Of a DNA stretch of 37,136 bases, positions 15,132-23,412 are shown in pieces. Position numbers and translations under genes: made by a program. The notes beneath the pieces were generated by a model. The model was not told the origin of the DNA. It was given only the letters and a program-made list of their open reading frames with translations, and did no database searches. Source of the DNA: Sulfobacillus harzensis (GTDB taxonomy: Bacteria > Bacillota > Sulfobacillia > Sulfobacillales > Sulfobacillaceae); the NCBI RefSeq assembly GCF_012933365.1, contig NZ_JABBVZ010000036.1, positions 1 through 37,136 on the forward strand, written 5' to 3'. Within the stretch, counting starts at the first letter, position 1, and the number at the start of each line of letters is the position of its first letter.

Positions 15132-15650
15132 ATGTTTTGTCGCAGCTGTGGGGAGAACATTCCAGTTGACAGCGTGTTTTGTCCGAACTGCGGTAAAAAC
15201 CTTTTAGAGGTAGCAGAGCGGCGCGTACCACCCGAAGCAGAGACCGAGACTGACCCAATCTTAGAGGAAGAAGAGCCGACGATTTTTCGGTTCCGGCGCC
15301 GCCGCACCCATGAGGCCCCAATTGATGAGCCGGATGAGACCCCCGCAGATCTGTCCGCTGATGATGACGAGGCGCCACAGCGCTCATTTGACTGGCACCA
15401 ATTTAGTGCCCGTGTAAGCTTAACCCGCCTGTTCTGGGTCGTTGGTTTAATTTTTTCGGCGGTGGGATTTGTGGTCGGGCTAGCGGGAAATATCCGGTCC
15501 GCCTTGGCATGGATTCTCTTTGGGCTGGTGCTGGTTGTGGCGGCACCTAAAGCCCCTGAGGCATCCCAGCAAAACGCCAATGCAGCGGATGATGCCGCTG
15601 AGTCTCCCACTGAACACGCCGAAACGCTCAACGAGGAGATGAGGGATTAG
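15132..15650 (+). CDS. Zinc-ribbon membrane protein of unknown function
   Basis: The ATG at 15132 follows AGAGGAG by nine bases and gives 172 residues; nine more upstream codons are open but lack a better site. The N-terminus is a four-cysteine zinc ribbon (CRSCGENIPVDSVFCPNCGK). A long acidic, low-complexity linker follows. Two close hydrophobic helices (LFWVVGLIFSAVGFVVGLAG and SALAWILFGLVLVVAAP) come next, and then a short acidic tail. The ribbon should be cytoplasmic. The next gene starts two bases after this stop and also begins with a zinc ribbon, so the two products may act together at the membrane. No specific function can be named. Confidence 0.75.
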   Translation: MFCRSCGENIPVDSVFCPNCGKNLLEVAERRVPPEAETETDPILEEEEPTIFRFRRRRTHEAPIDEPDETPADLSADDDEAPQRSFDWHQFSARVSLTRLFWVVGLIFSAVGFVVGLAGNIRSALAWILFGLVLVVAAPKAPEASQQNANAADDAAESPTEHAETLNEEMRD

Positions 15651-15651
15651 C

Positions 15652-18252
15652 TTGCGTTGTCCACGATGCGGCCAAGAAAACGCTGCTGGCTCCCAATTTT
15701 GCCGTCACTGCGGTCGCAAACTGCCCAAATCGGCCGTTAAGCCGGCCAAAAAGGGCCGCGGTGCCGCGAAAAAAACGGCCGAACCTAACGCCAAGGCCCC
15801 GCGCCAATTCCGTTGGGGCCGAGCGGTGGGCTTAGCCATTGCCGCGATGGCGGTTCTGGGCATTGCCGGAGCTGGTTACGAAACCTTGAAGGCCTTGCAC
15901 AGCATGCCGCCGGTGGGGAACCTGGTCAGCCTTACCACGGCGGGACAGGATTCGGTTGTCTATGACCGATTTGGAAAACCCGTGGCCACCTTGCACCTTT
16001 CGACCAACCGCATCGACGTGCCTTTGAAGGACGTCTCGCCGAACATGCAAAACGCGCTGGTCGCCACCGAGGACCATAACTTCTGGAAAAATGATGGCTT
16101 TGACCTGCGCTCTATTTTCCGCGCCGCTTATGTCGACCTCTTGCACCGCGGTTCACTGCAAGGAGCCTCGACGATTACCGAGCAGTTGGCAAAGATGCTC
16201 TATTTGCATGACAACCGCTCCATCACCTACAAAATCCAGGAGATCATCTTGGGACTTGAGCTGGCACGGAGCTATTCCAAGCAGCAAATTCTCGACATGT
16301 ATCTGAATCAAGTCTATTTGGGCGATGGCGCCTATGGCATTGCCACGGCGTCTAAAGCCTACTTTAACGAGAGCCCCAGTCAGCTGACCATTCCGCAGGC
16401 AGCGGTACTGGCGGGTCTTCCTCAAGCCCCGTCTTTGTACGATCCGATTACGAACTACAAGTTAGCGAAGGCGCGGCAGCTCGAGGTGCTGCAGGAGATG
16501 GCCAAGTATGGCTACATCAAGCCGTCTCAGGTCAAAACCTATTATGACGCCCCTCTGCACCTCTCGCCGCAGAAAATCACCACGGCGGGGCAAGCGACCC
16601 CATTCCCATACCCCTGGTATATCCAACACGTCATCCACGTTTTGGAAAAAAAGGGATTCACGCAGCAAGAAATTTATAACGGCGGCCTCAAGATTTACAC
16701 CAAATTGGATCCCACCGTCTATAATATCGCCCAAAACGCGGTTGACCATTGGATGAACTACAACTTCGGGTCCAATCCCGACTACCAGGCGGCGACCATG
16801 GTGGAAAATCCCAAAACCGGAGCTGTTTGGGCTGTCATTGGCGGCCGCACCTACAGCACCGCCTTTGGTCAAGACTTGGCGACCAGCAAGCAGGCGCTGC
16901 GGTCAAGTGGCTCCTCCATCAAACCCTTGATGGAGTACACCGAAGCCATCATGCAGGGCTACACCCAGCTGTCGGTCATCAACGACGTGCCCACAGTCAA
17001 GGTCAACGGTCAGTGGTGGCCGAGGAACGACGATGGCATCTATCGGGGCTACATCGATCTGCGGGACGCGCTGGCCATTTCCGACAACGACGCCTCGGTC
17101 CATCTGCTGGAGCAGATTGGGTTGCAAAACGGCTACAACTTTGCCACCCAAAAGTTCGGCATCAGCACGCTGCCGGCAGTGGATGCGCAAAGTGCTGGCA
17201 TTGCCATCGGTGGATTTGCCCAAGGGGGCGTCAACGTTCAGGAGATGACCCGCGCTTATGCGACCTTCCCCAACGGCGGAACGCGCATGAAGCAAATCTG
17301 GGTGTCAAAAGTGGTTGATGCCAACGGGTCGGTTGTCTACTCCCAAAAGCCCCAAGGGACCACCATTTTTAGTCCGCAGGTGGCCTACATCATGGACAAA
17401 ATGATGGAGCGAGTGCTCTATCCGGGAGAATTGCCGGGCATTGGACCCGGCGCTTACCCCACGGGTGTGCAACTCGGCATCGGCCGCCCAGCGGCGGGCA
17501 AGACGGGAACCAACAACGGGGAACGCGACGCTTGGTTCATGGGCTATGAACCCCAAATGGTGGTCGGCGTTTGGGAGGGCAACAAGATGGGAGAATACCG
17601 TCAGCCAAGTACCCCGAACGGTCTGGCGTATGGTGACGTTGCCGCGGGTCCGATTTGGAAGCAAATTATGGAGCAGGTTAATCAGGCGGAACACATTCCG
17701 GTGGAACACTTTAAGCGCCCGAGCGGCGTGACGTACGTGTCAAACGTTTCCATCACCTCGGGCAAGCTGGCCAGTGCCTTGACGCCTAAAAACGAGATTG
17801 AGGGGGCTTGGTTCATCAACGGCACCCAACCGACTACGACCGGTCATACCCACGTAAGGCTGAAAGTCTTGGCCTCCAATCCCAAAGTACTCTGGCAGCC
17901 CGGCTGTGGACCGGCCATCTCCCAGGTGTTCCTGATCCCGCCGCCCAATTGGAAGGCTCCTGAGCCTAAGCCGTGGAGCTATACCCAGTGGCCGCCAACC
18001 CAGAAATGCACTCCGGGTTCGAGTCCGTCTGGAAACTCGTCCTCATCGAGCAGCCACTCTTCGCATTCGTCAAGCTCGTCGCCGCCATCGCGATCGACGT
18101 CCTCGCCGCCGTCGAGTCAAAGCCCCAGTTCACCACCCCCCGGGACGACCTTGCCCAGTTCGCCCCCCTCGTCCTCCGACAGCCCGAGCGGTGGTCCTAG
18201 CCCGGGCAACGGAGGGCCGGGAAATGGCGGCCCTGGCGGACCAAACGGTTAG
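15652..18252 (+). CDS. Class A penicillin-binding protein with N-terminal zinc ribbon
   Basis: This is a bifunctional peptidoglycan synthase (PBP1A type), 866 residues. The start is TTG at 15652, about eight bases after GAGGG. Cys3, Cys6, Cys17 and Cys20 form a zinc ribbon (CPRCGQEN...FCRHCGRK). A basic linker and one membrane helix (about 57-77) follow. The GT51 transglycosylase domain has the catalytic Glu140 (ATEDHNFW) and GASTITEQLAKMLYL. The transpeptidase domain has Ser421-x-x-Lys424 (GSSIKP), Ser477-Asp-Asn479 and Lys617-Thr-Gly619 (AAGKTGT). The extracellular tail, from about residue 790, is a Ser/Pro/Gly-rich low-complexity stretch. A zinc ribbon on the cytoplasmic side of a PBP is uncommon. 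It is cotranscribed with the preceding zinc-ribbon gene. Confidence 0.95.
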   Translation: MRCPRCGQENAAGSQFCRHCGRKLPKSAVKPAKKGRGAAKKTAEPNAKAPRQFRWGRAVGLAIAAMAVLGIAGAGYETLKALHSMPPVGNLVSLTTAGQDSVVYDRFGKPVATLHLSTNRIDVPLKDVSPNMQNALVATEDHNFWKNDGFDLRSIFRAAYVDLLHRGSLQGASTITEQLAKMLYLHDNRSITYKIQEIILGLELARSYSKQQILDMYLNQVYLGDGAYGIATASKAYFNESPSQLTIPQAAVLAGLPQAPSLYDPITNYKLAKARQLEVLQEMAKYGYIKPSQVKTYYDAPLHLSPQKITTAGQATPFPYPWYIQHVIHVLEKKGFTQQEIYNGGLKIYTKLDPTVYNIAQNAVDHWMNYNFGSNPDYQAATMVENPKTGAVWAVIGGRTYSTAFGQDLATSKQALRSSGSSIKPLMEYTEAIMQGYTQLSVINDVPTVKVNGQWWPRNDDGIYRGYIDLRDALAISDNDASVHLLEQIGLQNGYNFATQKFGISTLPAVDAQSAGIAIGGFAQGGVNVQEMTRAYATFPNGGTRMKQIWVSKVVDANGSVVYSQKPQGTTIFSPQVAYIMDKMMERVLYPGELPGIGPGAYPTGVQLGIGRPAAGKTGTNNGERDAWFMGYEPQMVVGVWEGNKMGEYRQPSTPNGLAYGDVAAGPIWKQIMEQVNQAEHIPVEHFKRPSGVTYVSNVSITSGKLASALTPKNEIEGAWFINGTQPTTTGHTHVRLKVLASNPKVLWQPGCGPAISQVFLIPPPNWKAPEPKPWSYTQWPPTQKCTPGSSPSGNSSSSSSHSSHSSSSSPPSRSTSSPPSSQSPSSPPPGTTLPSSPPSSSDSPSGGPSPGNGGPGNGGPGGPNG

Positions 18253-18261
18253 AGATACCTG

Positions 18262-18451
18262 AAGGGGCCGTCTCAATCGCCACCCGCACGGGTGACTGGG
18301 GCGGACCCCGATGAAAATCGAGTGACCCTCGCTCCTAGTAAGCGAGGGTCGCTTGCTTTAAGAGGTTGTGGGCCACGCTCAGGAGGCCCCATTCCGTTTG
18401 GACTGAACGTCTTCGTAAGAACGCGTCACTTTTGGCGTAGGGCTGGATGGA
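18262..18451 (-). mobile_element. IS1182-like insertion sequence remnant (transposase 3' end)
   Basis: A minus-strand frame from 18451 to the TAG at 18337-18335 encodes AKSDAFLRRRSVQTEWGLLS followed by VAHNLLKQATLAY. This resembles the C-terminus of IS1182/IS5-type DDE transposases (FLLRG...V..EW.L...AHNL). An upstream stop and loss of the rest show it is broken. Its right end is marked by AGGGGCCGTCTCAA (18263-18276), similar to the GGGGCTGTCTCAA-like termini of IS1182 elements. A perfect 10-bp hairpin GACCCTCGCT/AGCGAGGGTC (18323-18332, 18340-18349) spans the transposase stop and may be its terminator. No second terminus was found. Confidence 0.5.
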
Positions 18452-18555
18452 CTACGCCCTAGTCGATGTCATCCGCAATACCTACGATGTCCGGGTGTTT
18501 GGCCACACCGGAATGCCCGTTGCGAATCATCGACATCGCGGTAAGGACGGCTTTT

Positions 18556-18950
18556 CGGTTGAACCACCCCGACCACGTTGCCCATGGGAAGGGCGTCGGC
18601 TCCCACGGGCACCTCATGCAATAGGGCGAGTTGCGTTCCCAAGCGCTCGGCTGGTCGTGCTCGGTCTTTGTGCGAGAAATCGGTCTTCGCCCAAGAATGG
18701 ATGAGATAGTGGGAATCTATCGTGATCACCTCTGGCACATCACCGTCGGGGTGGCTGCGAGGAGGCGAAATCCCGCGACTTCCACTTCAAACGCGTTTGG
18801 CACCGGGTTGGGATGGGACTGGACAAATACCGGCTTGGTACCGATGAGCACGCGGTATGACTCATTCAGGGACCCTCCGCCGACCGCTGCAACATCACAT
18901 GGGATCGCTGGATCGACGCCAACTAAACGGCCAATCTCGGACAGTGAGAA
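18556..18950 (-). pseudogene. Fructosamine kinase (FN3K family) fragment, frameshifted and truncated
   Basis: The minus strand encodes VGGGSLNESYRV, then FVQSHPNPVPNAFEVEVAGF and RLLAATPT. After a frame change near 18745 it continues as DVPEVITIDSHYL and ERLGTQLALLHEVPVG...NVVGVVQP. These blocks follow the N-terminal half of fructosamine-3-kinase family proteins in order. The ATP-site Lys (usually FVKT) is Gln. The frame change, an in-frame TGA at 18728-18726 and the loss of the catalytic C-terminal half show that it is dead. Homology fades near 18556, about 100 bases before the recognisable IS1182-like remnant, which may have caused the truncation. The original start codon is not obvious. 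Confidence 0.7.
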
Positions 18951-19068
18951 CCTCGATGGAATCCCTCCAACACCATAACGTCAACATAAAAGCGTTTACC
19001 GAGCATCGCCCGAAACCTCGGCGCACCCCGGGCTAACATGCAACCGAGAACTCGTTGCATAAATGGCA

Positions 19069-19578
19069 TCAGCCAGCGGAAATCGCATAGACTCTGACTT
19101 CTTTTGCCCACTTAATGATGATCTTTTCCACCCGCATGCCGATCCGTTCAGCGACCCGCATAGACGGGGCATTCCGGACATCAATCAGCGATATGAGTTT
19201 AGCGTAGCCCATGGTGTCAAACCCATACTGCTTACACGCGGAGGCTGCTTCCGTGGCATATCCGTGGCCCCATTCGCGGCGCACGAATAAATAAGCGATT
19301 TCCATGTGCCGGGTGCCGTCGAGATCTTGCGGAATAATACCGCATTGACCAAGAAACCGGCCGGTGGCTTTGTCTTCAACCACCCAGAAGCCGACCCCAT
19401 AGGTATCATAGTTGGCGAGCGTTCTCCGGATCCATCTCATCGTCTCTTCTTCATTCATCGTCGATGGATAGTACTGCATCGCCACCGGGTCTGAAAAAAT
19501 CTGAAGCAGATTGGCCCGATCGCCGTACGTCATCCGGCGAAGGCTCAGTCGCTGGGTCGTCGCAACTACACCGTTCAT
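19069..19578 (-). CDS. GNAT N-acetyltransferase, RimJ/RimL type
   Basis: This 169-residue acetyl-CoA-dependent N-acetyltransferase shows the GNAT pattern: an N-terminal TQRLSLRRMTYGDRANLLQI, a central GRFLGQCGII strand, the acetyl-CoA loop VRREWGHGYATEAASA, and the C-terminal DVRNAPSMRVAERIGM typical of RimJ/RimL-like enzymes that acetylate protein N-termini or small amines. The ATG at 19578 is six bases after GAGGAGG and is preferred over a longer open frame. The substrate is unknown. An 8-bp inverted repeat lies 37 bases upstream. It stands in the same orientation as the decayed fructosamine kinase gene downstream. Confidence 0.88.
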   Translation of the reverse strand: MNGVVATTQRLSLRRMTYGDRANLLQIFSDPVAMQYYPSTMNEEETMRWIRRTLANYDTYGVGFWVVEDKATGRFLGQCGIIPQDLDGTRHMEIAYLFVRREWGHGYATEAASACKQYGFDTMGYAKLISLIDVRNAPSMRVAERIGMRVEKIIIKWAKEVRVYAISAG

Positions 19579-19890
19579 GAAAAACCTCCTCAGGGATTGG
19601 CGCGTTTCGAGTTTAGCAAACGGCATGCGTTTGCTGCCGTAGCCCACTCGTGCCGGCTTGGTCCAGAATCGCACGCGACACAGGTTCGTCCTCGCGCATG
19701 CATTGGTCCCCGCTAATTGATGAAGAAGCCCCATTTTCGACGACGTCTTGGCCAGATCCCCCTTGCGTTAGGACGTCGGCTGATGGATAATCAAACCCGT
19801 ACAATCATAGTTGCTATCAAGATATCTCTCATAGTTCTGTGCGTGCATGATACCGGATACAGACACCGCCTCACTGAAAGGAGAAACATT
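19579..19890. other. Divergent spacer between the GNAT gene and the ribbon-helix-helix gene
   Basis: This 312-base stretch has no convincing gene. It contains the inverted repeat AGCAAACG (19615-19622)/CGTTTGCT (19628-19635), a possible operator for the GNAT gene. TACAAT at 19800-19805 could be a -10 for the plus-strand gene but has no matching -35. Longer frames through it lack ribosome sites and family resemblance. Confidence 0.5.
19615..19635. promoter_or_regulatory. Inverted repeat upstream of the GNAT gene
   Basis: AGCAAACG and CGTTTGCT form a perfect 8-bp inverted repeat around five bases, upstream of the GNAT start codon. It could be an operator or an mRNA hairpin; no T-tract follows it. 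Confidence 0.45.
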
Positions 19891-20097
19891 GTGGCCAGTT
19901 ATTACCGACCACCTCGGGCGTATGTTGCATTCCAGGTGCGCATGACGCCGGAATTAAAAGACCGTTTGACGCGATGGTCATACGAAGCCGGCGAGAGTCA
20001 AACGGCGATCATCCACGCAGCGCTGGAATACTATTTTGCACACACTACCCCACCGTTCCGCGCTCCGTCATCCGAAATATCCCGAGGCAAAAAGTAG
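19891..20097 (+). CDS. Small ribbon-helix-helix (CopG/Arc-like) protein
   Basis: The GTG at 19891 lies eight bases after AAAGGAG and gives a 68-residue protein. Residues 10-50 fit a ribbon-helix-helix DNA-binding fold: a beta strand AYVAFQVRMT, helix PELKDRLTRWSYEAG and helix SQTAIIHAALEYYF. A short basic, disordered tail follows. Such proteins bind operators as dimers, and many are antitoxins or plasmid-type regulators. No toxin gene is adjacent: the next plus-strand gene is absent and the minus-strand rnc follows. The target is unknown. Confidence 0.72.
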   Translation: MASYYRPPRAYVAFQVRMTPELKDRLTRWSYEAGESQTAIIHAALEYYFAHTTPPFRAPSSEISRGKK

Positions 20098-20134
20098 CAA
20101 CAACCCAGAACCATTTTAACAAGAAAACATCCAT

Positions 20135-20159
20135 GCCCCCGGGTTTAGGACCCAGGGGC
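20135..20159. terminator. GC-rich hairpin after the ribbon-helix-helix gene
   Basis: GCCCC and GGGT (20135-20144) pair with ACCC and GGGGC (20150-20159) around a five-base loop. No T-tract follows on the plus strand, so its role as terminator of the 19891-20097 gene is tentative. Confidence 0.45.
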
Positions 20160-20227
20160 AAAAACTTTAAGAAAGGCATGAACGTTGAACACGCCCCTCA
20201 GAACGCGTCCATGCCGGAAGACACGAC

Positions 20228-20249
20228 AAAACCGGTCCATAAGGACCGG
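20228..20249 (-). terminator. Rho-independent terminator of the fab-rnc operon
   Basis: On the minus strand CCGGTCC (20249-20243) and GGACCGG (20238-20232) form a perfect 7-bp stem with a four-base loop, followed by TTTTG. It lies 30 bases after the rnc stop and ends the long minus-strand operon, cutting it off from smc-ftsY. Confidence 0.8.
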
Positions 20250-20278
20250 CTTCGAGAGATAGGAAAAATAAGAGCTGG

Positions 20279-21001
20279 TTAAGAAGGGCTCATGGGATGC
20301 GGATCCGGATTTTCCGGGGACGCTTCCGGAGAAACCAAGGTGAGCTCCTTCAACAACTGCCGAGCCGCTTGTTGCTCGGCTTCCTTCTTGCTGCGGCCGA
20401 TGGCCCGCCCATGAGGCTCACCATTGACCAGCACCTCAACTTCGAACGTCTTGGCATGATCGGGGCCATAGGAACCCACCACTTGATAGCTGGCTTCTTT
20501 GCCGTGGCGCCTAAGCCAGTCATTCAAGGCGGTCTTGTGGTCGCGCCCCGCATCTCGGCCTTCGACCGAGTTCAGCGCGAAGTCCATAACCTCCAATACG
20601 AACGTGCGCGCCCGATCATAGCCTTCGCTGAGATAGCAGGCGCCGATTATGGCCTCCATGGCATCAGCCAACAACGAGGGCTTCTTGCGACCTCCGCTGC
20701 GCTCCTCACCCCGGCCAAGCCGCAGTTCCCGTCCCACATTCAGGGTCTCGGCAGCTTCCGCCAAGGTGGCTTCACACACAATGGCGGCTCGCGCCTGGCT
20801 CAATTGCCCTTCGTGCCACGTGGGATTCTTTTGATAGAGCCATTCGGTAATCACCAACTGCAGCACCGCGTCGCCTAAAAACTCCAACCGTTCATTGTGG
20901 ACTTCCTTACGGAATCCTTCGTTGGCGTATGACGAATGCGTCAGCGCTTGCCGCAGCAGAACGGGATCATGAATTTCCTCAGATAGCGTGCGAACGGCCA
21001 T
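20279..21001 (-). CDS. rnc: Ribonuclease III
   Basis: RNase III cleaves double-stranded RNA in rRNA processing and mRNA turnover. The protein is 240 residues from the ATG at 21001, which has a GGGAGA site six bases before it; a longer frame would overlap fabF. The nuclease domain carries the signature NERLEFLGDAVL and the second metal-binding set in LLADAMEAIIGACYL. The C-terminal double-stranded RNA-binding domain runs from DHKTALNDWLRRHGKEASYQ to KKEAEQQAARQLLKEL. It starts one base after the fabF stop. In B. subtilis rnc is followed by smc; here a terminator and about 6 kb of other genes intervene. Confidence 0.97.
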   Translation of the reverse strand: MAVRTLSEEIHDPVLLRQALTHSSYANEGFRKEVHNERLEFLGDAVLQLVITEWLYQKNPTWHEGQLSQARAAIVCEATLAEAAETLNVGRELRLGRGEERSGGRKKPSLLADAMEAIIGACYLSEGYDRARTFVLEVMDFALNSVEGRDAGRDHKTALNDWLRRHGKEASYQVVGSYGPDHAKTFEVEVLVNGEPHGRAIGRSKKEAEQQAARQLLKELTLVSPEASPENPDPHPMSPS

Positions 21002-21002
21002 G

Positions 21003-22235
21003 TTAGATCTCCCGTGCAATCAGGCTGGCGTTTTGCCCGCCAAACCCGAAGGCATTAGACATCACCGCACGAAGACGCCGTGGCTCTGGCTTGTTAGGTA
21101 CATAATACAAATCGCACTCCGGATCGGGGGTCTCTAAATTGATGGTTGGCGGCAGAGTCTGGTGCTTGAGTGCCAGAACCGAGGCAATTAGCTCGACGGC
21201 TCCCGCCGCGCCTAACAAATGACCGGTCGAAGATTTCGTGCTAGATACGGCCAACCGATACGCGTGGTCGCCAAATACCCGTTTGATAGCCAGCGTTTCC
21301 GCAATATCTCCCTTGGGGGTCGAGGTCCCATGCGCGTTAATGTAATCAATCTCCTCGGGCTTGATGTTGGCATCTTTCAGAGCCCGCACCATGGCGTGCC
21401 CCGCCCCCTCTCCCTCGGGGTGCGGCTCCACCACGTGATACGCATCAGACGAACGGCCATAACCCGCCAGTTCGGCATAGATCTTGTCTGCGCCCCGCTT
21501 CTCGGCATGGCTGAGGCTCTCGATCACCAAAAAGCCGGCCCCTTCGCCCATAACGAAACCGTCCCGTTCTAGGTCGAACGGCCGGCTGGCATGCTTGGGG
21601 TCGTCGTTGCGCGTGGACATGGCCCGCATGGAGCAAAAGCCCGCAAATGCTAACGGAATTAATGCCGCTTCTGTTCCACCGACGAGCATGACATCCGCTT
21701 CGCCATGCTGAATGGCGCGTAGTCCCGATCCAACAGCGTTGCCGGATGAGGCGCAAGCCGTCACCACGGTTTCATTGGGTCCGCGCAAATCGTAACGGAT
21801 GGCCAATTGGCCGCCGGCAATGTTGCCAATCATTTTAGGGATAAAGAATGGATTGATGCGTGACGGTCCACGATCCAAGAGCACTTGATGCTGCTCGGTC
21901 AGGGTTTGCATACCGCCAATACCATTGCCAACCACCACGCCGGCCCGGTCGGGATCAAAATGGCCATCAATGCCGGCATCCTGCCAGGCTTCTTCGGCAG
22001 CCGCAATGGCAAACTGCACAAAACGATCCATGTGCCGCGCTTCCCGACGATCCAAATACTTGCTCGGATCAAAATCCTTAACCTGCGCCGCTATCCGAGT
22101 TGGGTATTCGGATAAATCGTAGTCCTCCACCAGACCAATGGCGCTTTCCCCCGACGTGATCCCATGCCAAAAGTTGTCAAGGCCGGAACCAACCGGGCTC
22201 ACAACGCCCATGCCTGTTATCACAACGCGCTCCAT
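21003..22235 (-). CDS. fabF: 3-oxoacyl-ACP synthase II (KAS II)
   Basis: FabF condenses acyl-ACP with malonyl-ACP during fatty-acid elongation. The 410-residue length is typical. The catalytic triad is visible: Cys in VVTACASSGNAVG, His in INAHGTSTPKGD and His in STKSSTGHLLGAAGAVE. The N-terminus VVITGMGVVSPVG and C-terminal NAFGFGGQNA are also standard. It lies 58 bases after acpP. The best upstream purine stretch (AGGAG) is about 14 bases from the ATG, which is loose but acceptable. Confidence 0.97.
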   Translation of the reverse strand: MERVVITGMGVVSPVGSGLDNFWHGITSGESAIGLVEDYDLSEYPTRIAAQVKDFDPSKYLDRREARHMDRFVQFAIAAAEEAWQDAGIDGHFDPDRAGVVVGNGIGGMQTLTEQHQVLLDRGPSRINPFFIPKMIGNIAGGQLAIRYDLRGPNETVVTACASSGNAVGSGLRAIQHGEADVMLVGGTEAALIPLAFAGFCSMRAMSTRNDDPKHASRPFDLERDGFVMGEGAGFLVIESLSHAEKRGADKIYAELAGYGRSSDAYHVVEPHPEGEGAGHAMVRALKDANIKPEEIDYINAHGTSTPKGDIAETLAIKRVFGDHAYRLAVSSTKSSTGHLLGAAGAVELIASVLALKHQTLPPTINLETPDPECDLYYVPNKPEPRRLRAVMSNAFGFGGQNASLIAREI

Positions 22236-22293
22236 GGAAATCCGTCGATCTCCTCTCCGTGCAAAGAAAGTCCCTCACGGGACCCCTTCGTCC

Positions 22294-22536
22294 TTACGAA
22301 TTTTCGCGAATGTACTCGACGGCGTCATTCACGGTGGAAATCTTTTCCGCCTCGTCATCCGGAATTTCTAGCCCAAACTCCTCTTCAAGGGCCATGATGA
22401 GCTCCACAATGTCCAGGCTGTCGGCACCCAAATCGTCAATGAAGGCCGACTCCAAAGTCACTTCGTCTTCTTCCACTCCAAGTTGGTCAACGATAATTTC
22501 TTTCACCTTGTCGAAAATCTGTTCTTTACTGGCCAC
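22294..22536 (-). CDS. acpP: Acyl carrier protein
   Basis: This 80-residue acidic helical protein carries growing acyl chains on a phosphopantetheine attached to the Ser in [19 protein letters not shown]. The three main helices and the [14 protein letters not shown]-terminus are standard. It lies between fabG and fabF, with gaps of 35 and 58 bases. Confidence 0.98.
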   Translation of the reverse strand: MASKEQIFDKVKEIIVDQLGVEEDEVTLESAFIDDLGADSLDIVELIMALEEEFGLEIPDDEAEKISTVNDAVEYIRENS

Positions 22537-22571
22537 GCTATCCCACTCCCTTGTTTAATTGATGCGGCAGT

Positions 22572-23324
22572 TTAATCCATCACCAGTCCGCCGTCAATGA
22601 CCAGCGTCTGGCCGGTCACATAATCGGCTTGAACTAAATACCATACCGCGTCGGCCACTTCTTCGGGCCGACCAGCCCGTCCCAACGGAACCTGTTTGAC
22701 CAGGGCCTGAAAAGCATCTTGGGACATGTGTTGGGTCAGATCGGTGTCAATCAATCCCGGCGCCACCACATTGGCGGTGATATTGCGCGAAGCCATCTCC
22801 CGCGCCACCGATCGAGTAAACCCGATCACCCCTGCCTTGGCGGCGGCGTAGTTGGCCTGTCCGGCATTGCCCAACATGCCGGCAATAGACGCGATATTGA
22901 CAATCCGTCCGAAGCGCTGCTTCATCATCGGCTTGATCGCCGCGCGCGTGCAGGCGAAGACGCTGGTCAGGTCGGTTTGAATGACGTCGGTCCAATCCTC
23001 ATCTTTCATCCGCAGGAGCAAGGTGTCGCGCGCGATGCCAGCGTTATTGACCAAAACATCAATGCGGCCCCAGTGCTCAAGCACTGCGTCGATGAGGGAC
23101 TGAGCTTTCGGGATATCTGAGACATCCGAGGGAATCAAGAGGCACTCCGCCCCACGCTCGCGGATGAGCTGCTCGGTTTCCTGGGCTCTCTCTTGGTTGC
23201 CGCGATAATTCACGGCCACCTTCATCCCCGACTCGGCTAGTTTCAGCGCAATGTGGCGTCCAATACCACGGGAGCCTCCGGTGACAATCGCCACCTTTTC
23301 ACGCCATGAAGTCGTCATCATCAA
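22572..23324 (-). CDS. fabG: 3-oxoacyl-ACP reductase
   Basis: FabG is an NADPH-dependent short-chain dehydrogenase that reduces 3-oxoacyl-ACP. The protein is about 250 residues, with the cofactor motif TGGSRGIGR, NNAG in VLVNNAGIARD, a catalytic Ser in NIASIAGM and the YAAAKAG Tyr-Lys pair. Three consecutive ATG codons at the start leave one or two residues of ambiguity. An internal promoter (23384-23412) lies just upstream, so fabG-acpP-fabF-rnc can be transcribed apart from the first half of the operon. Confidence 0.96.
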   Translation of the reverse strand: MMMTTSWREKVAIVTGGSRGIGRHIALKLAESGMKVAVNYRGNQERAQETEQLIRERGAECLLIPSDVSDIPKAQSLIDAVLEHWGRIDVLVNNAGIARDTLLLRMKDEDWTDVIQTDLTSVFACTRAAIKPMMKQRFGRIVNIASIAGMLGNAGQANYAAAKAGVIGFTRSVAREMASRNITANVVAPGLIDTDLTQHMSQDAFQALVKQVPLGRAGRPEEVADAVWYLVQADYVTGQTLVIDGGLVMD

Positions 23325-23383
23325 CCTACTTTCCCTTGATTTGACAGGTTTGGCTGAGGCTCTCCAACCGCAATTCGTCTGCT

Positions 23384-23412
23384 ATTATAGCCTCCGCCCT
23401 ACACCAGTTCAA
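23384..23412 (-). promoter_or_regulatory. Internal sigma-A promoter before fabG
   Basis: On the minus strand -35 TTGAAC (23412-23407), a 17-base spacer and a perfect -10 TATAAT (23389-23384) lie across the end of fabD and the 74-base gap before fabG. The gap itself is unusual in an otherwise tightly packed operon, which supports a functional promoter. Confidence 0.75.

Noticed and set aside
18286..18300. CACCCG/CGGGTG repeat after the PBP gene as a terminator
   Set aside because: The loop is too short for the full stem and no T-tract follows; it lies within the IS-like terminus.
18556..18738. Treating the 89-codon minus-strand frame as a transposase piece
   Set aside because: Its residues (VPEVI.IDSHYLI, LG.QLALLHEVPVG) fit the continuation of the fructosamine kinase fragment better; only the segment below 18451 looks like transposase.
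19613..19804. 63-codon minus-strand frame and a longer extension of the GNAT frame
   Set aside because: There is no ribosome site, and the GNAT gene has a clear internal start at 19578.
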